34,489 bases of DNA from an uncultured Eubacteriales bacterium (GCA_900316555.1 ONDL01000025.1:1-34489); one strand, 5' to 3'. Shown: positions 24,541 to 32,885, counted from the first letter of the stretch. Made by a program: numbers and translations. Notes: generated by a model not told the origin, from the sequence alone.

Positions 24541-25944
24541 TTAGACGGGGTGAATCATATTCTCTTTGTCGAGCAGATCGCCGTTGATGCCCGCCTTCGC
24601 GTTTCTGCGCTTCTCAAAGAAGTCGAGCGCAACCTTCGGGAACTGAGCGTAGGAGAGAACGTCCTCCTCCTGCTCGATCCACTCGGAGATCTCGCCTCTG
24701 AGCTTGTCGAGCTCGGGCTCAAGACGGTCTGCGGGTCTGCCGTGGATGATCTCCATATCGCCGCAGATCTTCTTCTGGAACTCGGGGTCGATAGGCATCG
24801 GGGTCGTGCCGTACTCGCCTGCAACCATGCCCTTGAACTCGCGGGTGCACATGCTGTAGCGCTCGCCTGTGATCACGTTGAACACAGCCTGTGTGCCGAC
24901 GATCTGTGAGGTCGGGGTTACGAGCGGCGGATAACCTGAATCCTCGCGCACGCGCGGAACCTCCTCGAGAACCTCGTCGAGCTTATCCTCCTTGCCCGCC
25001 TGCTTGAGCTGGGAGAGGAGATTTGAGAGCATACCGCCGGGAACCTGATAAATCAGCGCCTTCGCGTCGGTAGCGAGCATCTTGTGGTCGAGCAGACCGT
25101 TTTCGATGTACTTGTCGCGCAGAGTCATGAAGTATGCGCGGATCTCGGCGAGCTGACGGATATCAAGACCCGTGTCGTACTCGGTTCCCTGAAGCGCCGC
25201 AACCATGGACTCTGTGGGAGCGTGAGAGGTGCCCAGAGCGAGAGGGCTGATAGCGGTGTCGATACCGTCGGCGCCTGCCTCAACCGCCTTCAGAAGGCAC
25301 ATGGAAGCAAGACCGGAGGTGTAGTGGGTGTGGAGCTGAACAGGCATCTCGGGAAGCGCCTGCTTGAGCGCCTTGACAAGGCTCTCGGCGCGCACGGGAG
25401 TGAGAAGCGCCGCCATATCCTTGATGCAGATCGAGTCAGCGCCCGCGTCGGCAATGCGCTTAGCGTACTCAACATAGTACTCGTCGGTAAAAACGGGACC
25501 TGTGGTGTAGCTGATGGCAACCTGAGCGTGGCCGCCCTCGCGGTTAGCCGCCTTGATAGCGGTCTGCAGGTTCTTGATGTCGTTGAGCGCGTCAAAGATA
25601 CGGATAATATCGATGCCGTTCGCAATCGAGCGCTGTACGAGATACTCAACGCAGTCGTCCGCGTAGTGGCGGTAGCCGAGCATATTCTGTCCGCGGAAGA
25701 GCATCTGGAGCTTTGTATTGGGGCAATGATCCTTGATCGTGCGAAGTCTTACCCACGGATCCTCGTTGAGGAAGCGAAGGCAGGAGTCGTAGGTCGCGCC
25801 GCCCCAGCATTCGAGGGAATAGTAGCCGATTTTGTCGAGCTTGTCGAGAATCGGAAGCATATCCTCAGTTGTCATTCTGGTCGCAATCAAAGACTGGTGC
25901 GCGTCACGCAGCGCAGTCTCCGTTACTCTGATTTTCTTTGCCAT
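24541..25944 (-). CDS. Pyruvate/oxaloacetate carboxyltransferase subunit (OadA / transcarboxylase 5S-like)
   Basis: Moves CO2 between a biotin carrier and pyruvate/oxaloacetate. It has 467 residues: the carboxyltransferase TIM barrel and the following PYC_OADA domain, without a fused biotinyl domain. Motifs are ETALRDAHQSL, LFRGQNMLGY, the lysine expected to be carbamylated, K175 (CIKDMAALLTP), and metal-binding His205 and His207 (LHTHYTSG). The biotin carrier is the separate gene 18 bases upstream. It would be the pyruvate half-reaction of a decarboxylase or transcarboxylase. No OadB-type membrane subunit is present in the window. Confidence 0.9.
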   Translation of the reverse strand: MAKKIRVTETALRDAHQSLIATRMTTEDMLPILDKLDKIGYYSLECWGGATYDSCLRFLNEDPWVRLRTIKDHCPNTKLQMLFRGQNMLGYRHYADDCVEYLVQRSIANGIDIIRIFDALNDIKNLQTAIKAANREGGHAQVAISYTTGPVFTDEYYVEYAKRIADAGADSICIKDMAALLTPVRAESLVKALKQALPEMPVQLHTHYTSGLASMCLLKAVEAGADGIDTAISPLALGTSHAPTESMVAALQGTEYDTGLDIRQLAEIRAYFMTLRDKYIENGLLDHKMLATDAKALIYQVPGGMLSNLLSQLKQAGKEDKLDEVLEEVPRVREDSGYPPLVTPTSQIVGTQAVFNVITGERYSMCTREFKGMVAGEYGTTPMPIDPEFQKKICGDMEIIHGRPADRLEPELDKLRGEISEWIEQEEDVLSYAQFPKVALDFFEKRRNAKAGINGDLLDKENMIHPV

Positions 25945-25962
25945 ATTGCCTTATTCTCCCCT

Positions 25963-26328
25963 TTAGTTCAGTGTTACGAGTACCTTGCCTGAATCAACAG
26001 CCTCGCCCTTGGCCACGTCGATTGTAGCGACGGTGCCGTCCTGGGGAGCCTTAACGGGAGTTTCCATCTTCATAGCCTCGATGAATACGAGGTCGTCGCC
26101 GGACTTTACAGCCTGTCCCGCGGAAACAACGACGTTAACAACGGTACCGGGCATGGGAGCCTTTACAACAATGCTGCCTGCCGCGCCTGCGGGAGCTGCG
26201 GGCTTTGCGGCGGGAGCGGGAGCTGCGGCTGCGGGTGCAGCGGCAACTGCGGGAGCCTCGGAGCCGGAAAGCTCTTCGACCTGTACATCATATGCGGTGC
26301 CGTTTACGGTAATTCTAAGATTCTTCAT
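25963..26328 (-). CDS. Biotin carboxyl carrier protein (decarboxylase/transcarboxylase type)
   Basis: A 121-residue biotin carrier. An N-terminal segment (LRITVNGTAYDVQVEEL) precedes an Ala/Pro-rich flexible linker (24-50) and the biotinyl domain. The biotinylated lysine is K87 in EAMKMETPV. It resembles OadC-like, MmdC and 1.3S carriers and not acetyl-CoA carboxylase AccB. It lies between the two carboxyltransferase genes, so it shuttles CO2 between them. The gap to the upstream gene is 66 bases, with no independent promoter that I can support. Confidence 0.92.
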   Translation of the reverse strand: MKNLRITVNGTAYDVQVEELSGSEAPAVAAAPAAAAPAPAAKPAAPAGAAGSIVVKAPMPGTVVNVVVSAGQAVKSGDDLVFIEAMKMETPVKAPQDGTVATIDVAKGEAVDSGKVLVTLN

Positions 26329-26394
26329 GTTTGATTTCCCCTTTATCTCAGTAATGTTCCAATGGAACGGTTAATTTATCAATACAAAATGCGG

Positions 26395-27708
26395 TTAAAT
26401 GGTGCTGTGCTTCTTGGCGACAGTCGGAACTCTCTTGCCTGAGAGCATCTCAAGAGCTGAAAGCAGCGCTGCTCTGAGCTCATAAAACTCAACAATGCCG
26501 TCGACATAGCCGTTCTGAGCGGCGTTGAACGCGCTGAGCTTCTCCTGAGCGAACTTATCGGCAACAGCCTTCTGCTCGGAAACGGGAACCTTCATCTCCT
26601 CGGGAGCCATGATGAACGCGGCAGCCTCAACGTTGACGGGAGAAATCACCGCCTCGGGAAGAGCGTAAACCACGTCGGCGTTCGCGCCTGTGCCCGCGAG
26701 AGCGATGTAAGCGGAACCGACAGCCTTGCCGACAACAACGGAAATCTTCGCTGTGGTGGCCTCGGCATACGCGGAAGTCAGCTTCGCGGCAGCCTTAATT
26801 CCCTCAAATCCGTCGCAATCGACGAAGGTGATCACGGGAATCGAGAAAGCGTCGCAAAAGCGGACGAACTTTGCCGCCTTGTTAGCAGCCTTGCAGTCGA
26901 GCTTGCCGCCTGTGGTGCGAACCACGCCGATAACCTGTCCGCTGAGACGGGCAAGTCTGATGCGCGCGTTGTCGCCGAAATCGTCCGCGATACGGAGCTT
27001 TGAGCCTGCGTCAACGAGCTTGCTGACGATGCAGTTGGTGTTTTCACCGTCGGGCTCAACGCTGTCGTACTGGGGCGCTGTGGTCAGGTTATTGGAGGGA
27101 AGATATGTCATCAGCTCTCTCGCCTTTGCCACCGCGTCGGAGCTGTCCTTCGCGATAAAGGAAGCGGTACCCTTCTTTGCGTTTGTCTGCGCGTCCGCGT
27201 CCTTGCCTGTCACGTCGAGAGAAAGCTGCGCGTCCTCTGTCATAATCACAAAATCAGCGCTTGCCGCAGCCAGAGCGTTTGTACCCAAGCAGGTGCCCGT
27301 TACTACGGAAATCTGCGGTACCGCGCCCGAAATCTTCGACGCGTATTTCAGCACCTCACCTGCGCCCGCGAGCAGCTCTGTGCCCTGAGCGAGTCTGCCG
27401 CCGACGCTGTCGTAAAAGCCGACAACGGGTGCGCCTGTCTTGAGAGCGAGAGCGTAGAGCTTCCTGAGCTTCGCTGTCTGCGCCTTGCTGAGAGCGCCGC
27501 CGCTGATATCGCTGTTCTGCGCGAACGCGTAAACCGGCAGACCCTCAACGGTGCCGTAGCCAGCTACTGCCTCGGCAAAGCCCTCGCCTGATTTTGCGAA
27601 AGCGTCAATCTCGCAAAAGCTGTCAGCGTCAAAAAACTCCGTGATCGTCTTGTACGCGGAGGTCGCTGCGATTTCAGCCCTTGCGGCATTGATTTGTTCC
27701 ATACTCAT
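26395..27708 (-). CDS. Divergent acyl-CoA carboxyltransferase subunit (MmdA/12S-like)
   Basis: A 437-residue member of the carboxyl transferase family: AGYGTVEGLPVYAFAQ, KTGAPVVGFYDSVGGRLAQG and IPVITFVDCDGFEG are recognisable. It is shorter than the usual 510 or so, missing about 50 N-terminal residues. The places where relatives have GG in oxyanion loops read GTCLGTNALAAASAD and GKAVGSAYIALAG. The acyl-CoA substrate (methylmalonyl-, malonyl- or other) is therefore uncertain. It leads the three-gene operon, with its own promoter. The start ATG is 9 bases from GGAGG. Confidence 0.8.
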   Translation of the reverse strand: MSMEQINAARAEIAATSAYKTITEFFDADSFCEIDAFAKSGEGFAEAVAGYGTVEGLPVYAFAQNSDISGGALSKAQTAKLRKLYALALKTGAPVVGFYDSVGGRLAQGTELLAGAGEVLKYASKISGAVPQISVVTGTCLGTNALAAASADFVIMTEDAQLSLDVTGKDADAQTNAKKGTASFIAKDSSDAVAKARELMTYLPSNNLTTAPQYDSVEPDGENTNCIVSKLVDAGSKLRIADDFGDNARIRLARLSGQVIGVVRTTGGKLDCKAANKAAKFVRFCDAFSIPVITFVDCDGFEGIKAAAKLTSAYAEATTAKISVVVGKAVGSAYIALAGTGANADVVYALPEAVISPVNVEAAAFIMAPEEMKVPVSEQKAVADKFAQEKLSAFNAAQNGYVDGIVEFYELRAALLSALEMLSGKRVPTVAKKHSTI

Positions 27709-27749
27709 TACATTATTCCTCCAATGCCAATATTACTCAAACATCTTAT

Positions 27750-27778
27750 AGTATACTACAAAATGAGATAAAAAACAA
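27750..27778 (-). promoter_or_regulatory. Promoter of the carboxyltransferase operon
   Basis: On the minus strand -35 TTGTTT (27778-27773) and -10 TATACT (27755-27750) are 17 bases apart. It sits immediately after the rluB stop, where I see no terminator, so read-through from the upstream operon is also possible. Confidence 0.6.
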
Positions 27779-27785
27779 TAGATTT

Positions 27786-28538
27786 TTAAATAACCCGTCC
27801 GTTAACGATCGGGTTCGCGAGAAGATTTTTTACTTCCTTCTCGGTGAGGTCGCGCCAGTCGCCCTGCTTGAGCATTCCCATCTTGACGCCGCCTATCTGG
27901 GTACGGCGAAGTCTCGCGACCTCCAGCCCCACCGCCGCGCACATTTTGCGGATCTCGCGGTTCTTGCCCTCGTGCAGGATCATCTCGAGCACAACGCGGT
28001 TAGCTTCCTTGTCCTGTACGAGAACGTGGACGATCGCAGGTGCGGTCTTTTTGCCGTCGATTTCAACGCCTGTCTCGAGCTTTACGAGCTGTTCCTCGGT
28101 GATGCCCGGGCGGACGGTCACGCGGTAGAATTTATACACGCTGTTGCGCGGATGCATGACCTTGTTGGCAAATTCGCCGTCGTTTGTGAAAACGAGCATT
28201 CCCTCAGAGTCCTTGTCCAGCCTTCCGATGGGATAAACCCTCTCGCCTACGTCCGCGACGAGCTCCGCGACGCACTTTCTGCCCTTCTCGTCGCTCATAG
28301 TGGTGACAAAGCCGCGCGGCTTGTTGAGCATTATGTAGCGGTACTTGGTGCGCGGCATAACAATCCTCTTGCCGCTGACAAAGACCTTGTCCTTGTCTGT
28401 CACCTTGTCGCCGAGGATCGCGGGCTTGCCGTTGACCTTGACCTTGCCCTGCAAAATCAACTCCTCAGCCTTTCTGCGCGACGCGATGCCGCACTGAGCC
28501 AAAAATTTTTGTAATCTGATGGGTTCTTTTTTATCCAT
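27786..28538 (-). CDS. rluB: Ribosomal large-subunit pseudouridine synthase (RluB family)
   Basis: Isomerises uridine to pseudouridine in 23S rRNA. It has 250 residues. The S4 RNA-binding domain is at about 7-55 (RLQKFLAQCGIASRRKAEEL), then the RsuA/RluB catalytic domain with the active Asp108 in GRLDKDSEG and the later motif EGKNREIRKMC. RluB is chosen over RluE/F by its place next to scpAB and dac, as in Bacillus ypuL. Its start overlaps the Dac stop by eight bases (ATGGATAA). Confidence 0.9.
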   Translation of the reverse strand: MDKKEPIRLQKFLAQCGIASRRKAEELILQGKVKVNGKPAILGDKVTDKDKVFVSGKRIVMPRTKYRYIMLNKPRGFVTTMSDEKGRKCVAELVADVGERVYPIGRLDKDSEGMLVFTNDGEFANKVMHPRNSVYKFYRVTVRPGITEEQLVKLETGVEIDGKKTAPAIVHVLVQDKEANRVVLEMILHEGKNREIRKMCAAVGLEVARLRRTQIGGVKMGMLKQGDWRDLTEKEVKNLLANPIVNGRVI

Positions 28539-29649
28539 GTGTAAACAAATCCTTTATCCAGTCAAAAAATCCCCTTTGGTACTGCCGCTCGGGCGCGTCA
28601 GCCGCCGCTATAAGGGGTACCGCGCCGAGCAGCTCGCCGTCCGCACGGTATTCGATTCTGCCGACCTGACGACCCTCCCCGATCGGCGCGTAGAGGAAGT
28701 TGTCGAGCACGACCCTGCGCTCGACCTCAGCGTCATCCGGTACCGTCGCGGAGAAGTCCTTGCCGCCGACAACGGGTACGGAGTCGCTTTCACCGCCGAC
28801 GAGCGGAACGTCGAGCCGATATTCACTGTCATCTGAACGGACAGCCTTCAGCCTCGAAAAGCCGTAATCGTAAAGCGAAATGTGGTCGTCCCAGTCACTT
28901 TTATCGTTAAGCGTGACACAGATCAGCGTCAGACCGTCTTTCTTTGCCGCCGAAACAAGGCACCTGCCCGCGGCCTGGGTGTAACCCGTCTTGCCGCCTA
29001 TGCAGTATTCATATAGAGAAAGCAGGCGGTTGTGGTTAGTATATGTCACGCGCTTGTCATTCGGCTCGCGAAACACCACCTGAGCGCTTTTCAGTGAGGT
29101 GAGATCGGCGAAATCAGCGTTCTTCAAGCCCTCAGCCATCAGCAGCGCAAGGTCATAGGCGGTGCTGTAGTGGTCGTCGTCATCGAGTCCGCTCGGCGTG
29201 ACAAAGTGAGTGTTATTCATTCCGATTTCTGCCGCACGCTCATTCATAAGCTCCGCAAAGCCCTCAGAGCTGCCGCCTATAGTGATCGCGGCAGCGTTTG
29301 CCGCGTCGTTGCCCGAGGACATCATCATTCCGACAGCCAGATCGCGCAGTGTGACCTGCTCGCCGAGCTTGAGGTACATCGAGCTGCCCTCGGCTGTCAT
29401 GTCCTTGTTAAACGTGATGATATCATTGCCCTTTGCGGCGCTCTCAAGCGTAATCAGCGTGGTCATGAGCTTGGTCGTGCTTGCGGGTTTCATGCGCTCG
29501 TTTTCGTTCTTTGAAGCGAGGATCTCACCGTTGTCGGGACAGTAGAGCACGTACACCTGAGCGCCCGTTTCGGGGACGTCGGCGGCGTACGCTTTGAGCG
29601 GAATAAACGCGCAAACGGCGCAGATCATGATTGCGGCAAGTCTTTTCAT
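28531..29649 (-). CDS. D-alanyl-D-alanine carboxypeptidase (DacB/DacF type)
   Basis: A low-molecular-weight penicillin-binding protein that trims the terminal D-Ala of peptidoglycan stems. It has 372 residues with a signal peptide (1-22). The serine-peptidase S11 motifs are complete: S57-TTK60, S111-GN, K219-TG (GGKTGYTQ). A C-terminal beta domain follows (about 270-350). It ends WIKDLFTHG, a possible amphipathic membrane anchor. It lies between a GerW-type sporulation gene and rluB, close to the Bacillus scpAB-dacB-spmAB-rluB order but without spmAB. A hairpin covers its ribosome site. Confidence 0.92.
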   Translation of the reverse strand: MKRLAAIMICAVCAFIPLKAYAADVPETGAQVYVLYCPDNGEILASKNENERMKPASTTKLMTTLITLESAAKGNDIITFNKDMTAEGSSMYLKLGEQVTLRDLAVGMMMSSGNDAANAAAITIGGSSEGFAELMNERAAEIGMNNTHFVTPSGLDDDDHYSTAYDLALLMAEGLKNADFADLTSLKSAQVVFREPNDKRVTYTNHNRLLSLYEYCIGGKTGYTQAAGRCLVSAAKKDGLTLICVTLNDKSDWDDHISLYDYGFSRLKAVRSDDSEYRLDVPLVGGESDSVPVVGGKDFSATVPDDAEVERRVVLDNFLYAPIGEGRQVGRIEYRADGELLGAVPLIAAADAPERQYQRGFFDWIKDLFTHG

Positions 29650-29655
29650 AGGAAC

Positions 29656-29683
29656 CCCTCCCGCTTAATTTTACGCGGAAGGG
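29656..29683 (-). promoter_or_regulatory. Hairpin covering the dac ribosome binding site
   Basis: On the minus-strand transcript CCCTTCCGC (29683-29675) pairs with GCGGGAGGG (29664-29656), 9 bp with one G-U. The 3' arm contains the Shine-Dalgarno sequence of the carboxypeptidase gene, just before its ATG at 29649. There is no T-run after it, so translational control is more likely than termination. Confidence 0.5.
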
Positions 29684-29698
29684 CTCTGTTTTATGAAA

Positions 29699-30136
29699 TC
29701 AAATATCGATATCGTCCACCGTGATCTCTGAGAAGTCGTCCGTCTTGGCAATTTCGCCTTCCTTATTCTTCTTGCGGTCACCAACGAACTCCTTTACCTT
29801 GGTAACAACATCGGGAATCGCGTTGATTATGCCGTCAAGCGCTGATTTGTTGCCGTCGACGGGAATCAGGCGCACATTGCCCTGATATACCGTGAGAAAG
29901 GCGACAGGCTGAATCGTAACGCCTGCGCCCGAACCGCCGCCAAAGCAGTCCTTGTTCTCCTTCTTGGTGGGGAGGTCGGAGCCGCCCGAGGCGAAGCCGT
30001 AGCTGACCTTGGAAACAGGGATAATCAGCGTGCCGTCAGCAGACGTGATCGGAGTGCCGACGATGGTGTTGACGTCAATCATCTCTTTGATTTTTTCCAT
30101 TGTGATGTTCATTAAGCTGCCGATTGGATGTTCCAT
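29699..30136 (-). CDS. GerW/YtfJ family protein, internal start within the fusion
   Basis: An ATG at 30136 is in frame with the fusion and opens exactly where family members normally start (MEHPIGSLMN...). It has its own ribosome site AAAGGAG, 8 bases upstream. Translation from it gives a 145-residue protein, the usual length of YtfJ. So the locus may yield both a fused and a free GerW protein. This overlaps the fusion entry and is offered as an alternative product, not a second gene. Confidence 0.6.
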   Translation of the reverse strand: MEHPIGSLMNITMEKIKEMIDVNTIVGTPITSADGTLIIPVSKVSYGFASGGSDLPTKKENKDCFGGGSGAGVTIQPVAFLTVYQGNVRLIPVDGNKSALDGIINAIPDVVTKVKEFVGDRKKNKEGEIAKTDDFSEITVDDIDI

Positions 30137-30814
30137 ATCGCTCTCTCCTTTATTTGAAGTTTGTTCATTCAGGAATTTTTCAAGCTCCTCGGTTTTGCCG
30201 CGCCTTAGCGCGAGCAGGAGCTTTATTATACGGAAGCCGTATTTGAATACCAGACCGACGACCCAGATTATTCGGATCCTGATGTCGATTTCGGCGTAAT
30301 ATACGGACTTGTCTTTTTCGTTGAAGTTCGGCGCAATGTCTACGCCGTAGTGTCTGCAGTGGGCAACGTCAGCGAGAATGCTGACCGCGGGATAGACCGA
30401 AAGGCAGAAGTAGCCGTACTTAACGGCGGTGTCCTGCGCGTCTGAGCCGACGTAGGTGATGCTGACCTGCAGATTGCGGATCACAAGGTGCTTGAAGAAG
30501 TCCTTCATTACTCCGCCCGCGAGGGTCGCGATCTGCCGAATCAAATCGACAAACCAGCCGATGCCCTTCTCCTTGAGCAGGCTCGGCTTCTTTTCCTTCG
30601 GCTTTTCCTCCTGCTTCTCCTCTTTCTTTGGTTCTTTCTTCTTTTTCTTCTTTTTGGGCTTTTTCGGCTTCGGCGGATAAAGCTGTATCGTTATGAAACC
30701 GATTTTAAGCTCCGCGATAAATTCTTCGTTGTAGCACACCCTCACCCCGACGGGTATGAGCAGTATCAGCAGGAAAAAGAGGATTATTCCGATTAATATA
30801 TACAGCCAGAGCAA
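29699..30814 (-). CDS. DUF2953 - GerW (YtfJ) in-frame fusion
   Basis: A 371-residue frame combines two proteins usually encoded separately. The first 225 or so residues are DUF2953: an N-terminal membrane helix (3-22), a very Lys-rich segment (49-77), then LVIRNLQVSITYVGSDAQDTA. From Met227 it is a GerW/YtfJ sporulation protein: MEHPIGSLMNITMEKIKEMI, TPITSADGTLIIPVSKVSYG, GGGSGAGVTIQPVAFL. The start is TTG, preceded by GGGAGG. In Bacillus ytfI (DUF2953) and ytfJ are adjacent genes. It lies 18 bases after scpB. GerW-type proteins act during sporulation and germination; the role here is inferred. Confidence 0.85.
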   Translation of the reverse strand: MLWLYILIGIILFFLLILLIPVGVRVCYNEEFIAELKIGFITIQLYPPKPKKPKKKKKKKEPKKEEKQEEKPKEKKPSLLKEKGIGWFVDLIRQIATLAGGVMKDFFKHLVIRNLQVSITYVGSDAQDTAVKYGYFCLSVYPAVSILADVAHCRHYGVDIAPNFNEKDKSVYYAEIDIRIRIIWVVGLVFKYGFRIIKLLLALRRGKTEELEKFLNEQTSNKGESDMEHPIGSLMNITMEKIKEMIDVNTIVGTPITSADGTLIIPVSKVSYGFASGGSDLPTKKENKDCFGGGSGAGVTIQPVAFLTVYQGNVRLIPVDGNKSALDGIINAIPDVVTKVKEFVGDRKKNKEGEIAKTDDFSEITVDDIDI

Positions 30815-30832
30815 AATAACCCTCCCTCTTGT

Positions 30833-31384
30833 TTATTCCTCAGCGGTTTGTGCTTCAGGCTCGTCCTTTTTTTCGTCCTCGGGAAGCGGCGGCAGATCAT
30901 CCAGACTCTGCAGATTAAAGCAGCGCAGGAAGTTCTCGGTCGTGCCGTACAAAAGCGGCCGTCCCGGCAGCTCAAGCCTGCCCTTCTCTTCGATCAGATC
31001 CTTCGAGGTCAGGCTGCCGATAACACCGCTGCAGTCAACGCCTCTCACCTGCTCGACAAACGCCTTTGTGACGGGCTGGTTGTAGGCGACAACCGCGAGC
31101 ACCTCCAGAGCCGCCTGCGAAAGCGGAGTGTTGCGGCGCAGATCCATAACCGTGCGTATCTGAGGCGCGTATTCCTTATTCGAAATCATCTGGAAGGAAT
31201 TATCCAGACGCAATATTGTTATTCCCCTGTCGGCGGCTTTATACTCCTCAATCAGCGTTTCGGCGTACTCAATCGCCTGTTTTTCGCTGATTTCGAGCGC
31301 CTCGGCTATTCGCGAGGCCTCAACCGACGCTCCGCTCGCGAAGAGTATCGCCTCAATCGCGGCGGTGTAGTTTATTTCACTCAT
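30833..31384 (-). CDS. scpB: Segregation and condensation protein B
   Basis: A 183-residue ScpB made of two winged-helix domains. It begins YTAAIEAILFASGASVEASRIAEAL and has the family motif LSQAALEVLAVVAYNQPVTK, then VRGVDCSGVIGSL. With ScpA it forms the kleisin complex that bridges SMC for chromosome segregation. Its ATG overlaps the scpA stop (ATGA). The C-terminus is an acidic tail. Confidence 0.96.
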   Translation of the reverse strand: MSEINYTAAIEAILFASGASVEASRIAEALEISEKQAIEYAETLIEEYKAADRGITILRLDNSFQMISNKEYAPQIRTVMDLRRNTPLSQAALEVLAVVAYNQPVTKAFVEQVRGVDCSGVIGSLTSKDLIEEKGRLELPGRPLLYGTTENFLRCFNLQSLDDLPPLPEDEKKDEPEAQTAEE

Positions 31385-32097
31385 TCTCTATCCCCTTCGA
31401 TCATTCTGACGACAGCATGCTCGCCCTCGCCCTCAATGCGTACGCGCTTGCCCTTGACAAGCTCGAGAGTTGCGAGAAATGTCGCGACAAGCTCGCTCTT
31501 GCCGTCGCACGCCTCAAATATCTCGTGGTACTCAAGCCGCTTACCGTGGCGCAGCCTTCGCATGAGGTGAATGATTCTGCTGTTTACCGAGACGATCTTG
31601 TGGGCGACAATGCCCGAAAATGCCTGCTCGGAAGGCGGCAGCCTTCGTTTGCCTCTGCCCACCGCGCTGATATAGCCCTTGACGATATCAGAGCTAGGGT
31701 GAAGGCGGTTGTAGGTCAAGTCATATTCCACGGGAGAAGCCTCGCGGAAAAATGCGTCGAAGTCGTAGATACCGCCGAGCTTTGCCGCGATCTCACGGCA
31801 TACGGCGTACTCAAGCAGCTGTCCTGTCAGCTCCTTCTTAAGCTCCTCAGCCTCTTCCTCGTACTTCGGGAGAAGCATGACGGATTTTATATAGACAAGC
31901 CGCGACGCCATTGTCAGGAATTCCGAGGCTATGTCCATCCGGTTTTCACGCATCTGCGCGATCTGCTCCATATACTGGTCGAGCAGCTCTGATATCTGAA
32001 TGTCGTAGATGTCGATCTTATTCTTCGAAATCAGCGAAAGCAGCAAATCCAGAGGTCCCTCGAATACGTCGAACTTGTACTGTAACTGTGCTTCCAT
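31381..32097 (-). CDS. scpA: Segregation and condensation protein A
   Basis: A 238-residue ScpA kleisin. The N-terminus YKFDVFEGPLDLLLSLI and the SKNKIDIYDIQI segment are hallmark sequences, and the C-terminus is a winged helix (KSELVATFLATLELVK). It binds ScpB and the SMC head. It starts eight bases after the M50 protease stop. Confidence 0.96.
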   Translation of the reverse strand: MEAQLQYKFDVFEGPLDLLLSLISKNKIDIYDIQISELLDQYMEQIAQMRENRMDIASEFLTMASRLVYIKSVMLLPKYEEEAEELKKELTGQLLEYAVCREIAAKLGGIYDFDAFFREASPVEYDLTYNRLHPSSDIVKGYISAVGRGKRRLPPSEQAFSGIVAHKIVSVNSRIIHLMRRLRHGKRLEYHEIFEACDGKSELVATFLATLELVKGKRVRIEGEGEHAVVRMIEGDRE

Positions 32098-32105
32098 TCT
32101 CAGCC

Positions 32106-32822
32106 TCAGAAAATCGCGTTAAACGGAACCGTGCTCTGTCCGAAAAGCCGGAACGGCAGAGTCGAGAACTGATATATTCCATAGAGCGCGCCGCGCGAAA
32201 GGAAGGTCAGCACGTAGCTGAGCGGGCCTGCCCACAGCAGTACGATCAGGCCGATCATGAAGAACATCTGGTAGCGGTAGAAGAACATTACCGCCTTGTC
32301 GGGCAGGAAAACGAACAGTATCTTTGAACCGTCGAGCGGCGGAATGGGCAGAAGGTTGAACACTGCGAGGTTGACGTTTACAATGATGTAGAACTGCAAA
32401 AACGCCAGCACGTAGCTGCCGAATCCGCCTGCCGTGAAAAACGTTGGTACTATACACCACAGCGTATGGAAAACAAACAGTCCCGCGAGAGCAGCGATGA
32501 GGTTCGCGACAGGTCCCATGAACGCGGTGATCGCCATTCCGACCTTCGGGTTCTTGAAGTAGCGCGCATCAACAGGCACGGGCTTTGCCCAGCCAAAGCC
32601 GATGAACAGCATTGCCAACGCACCAACTGGGTCGATGTGGCTGAGAGGATTCAGCGACAGTCTGCCGCGCTGCTTTATGCCCTTATCGCCGAGCAGGTAG
32701 GCGGTTTGCGCGTGAGCCCACTCGTGGAACGGCAAAATCAGAAAGATGATGACGAGAACCGCCAGAATTTCGGCGATAATCGTCTGGATTGTAAAATTTC
32801 CGCTGAGTAACTGAGAAAGCAT
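32106..32822 (-). CDS. M50 site-2-protease family membrane protein
   Basis: A multi-helix membrane metalloprotease homologue. The zinc motif HEWAH is at 33-37 from the chosen start, and the third ligand lies in NLLPIPPLDGS, so catalytic residues are intact. It is of the short, PDZ-less Rv/YwhC-like type (about 238 residues) and has no adjacent anti-sigma factor to name as substrate. An ATG at 32834 is inside the GGAGG that serves the ATG at 32822, so the latter is the start. It is the first gene of the scpAB operon, with its own promoter. Confidence 0.88.
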   Translation of the reverse strand: MLSQLLSGNFTIQTIIAEILAVLVIIFLILPFHEWAHAQTAYLLGDKGIKQRGRLSLNPLSHIDPVGALAMLFIGFGWAKPVPVDARYFKNPKVGMAITAFMGPVANLIAALAGLFVFHTLWCIVPTFFTAGGFGSYVLAFLQFYIIVNVNLAVFNLLPIPPLDGSKILFVFLPDKAVMFFYRYQMFFMIGLIVLLWAGPLSYVLTFLSRGALYGIYQFSTLPFRLFGQSTVPFNAIF

Positions 32823-32856
32823 ATAAGCCTCCATAATAGATTTATAGATAATATAT

Positions 32857-32885
32857 ATTATACAATATCGTAACCGAAATTACAA
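32857..32885 (-). promoter_or_regulatory. Promoter of the M50-scpAB operon
   Basis: On the minus strand -35 TTGTAA (32885-32880) and -10 TATAAT (32862-32857) are 17 bases apart. Confidence 0.8.

Noticed and set aside
25084..25992. 302-codon open frame on the plus strand opposite the OadA-like gene
   Set aside because: Shadow of a high-quality conserved gene; no motif and it crosses the next gene boundary.
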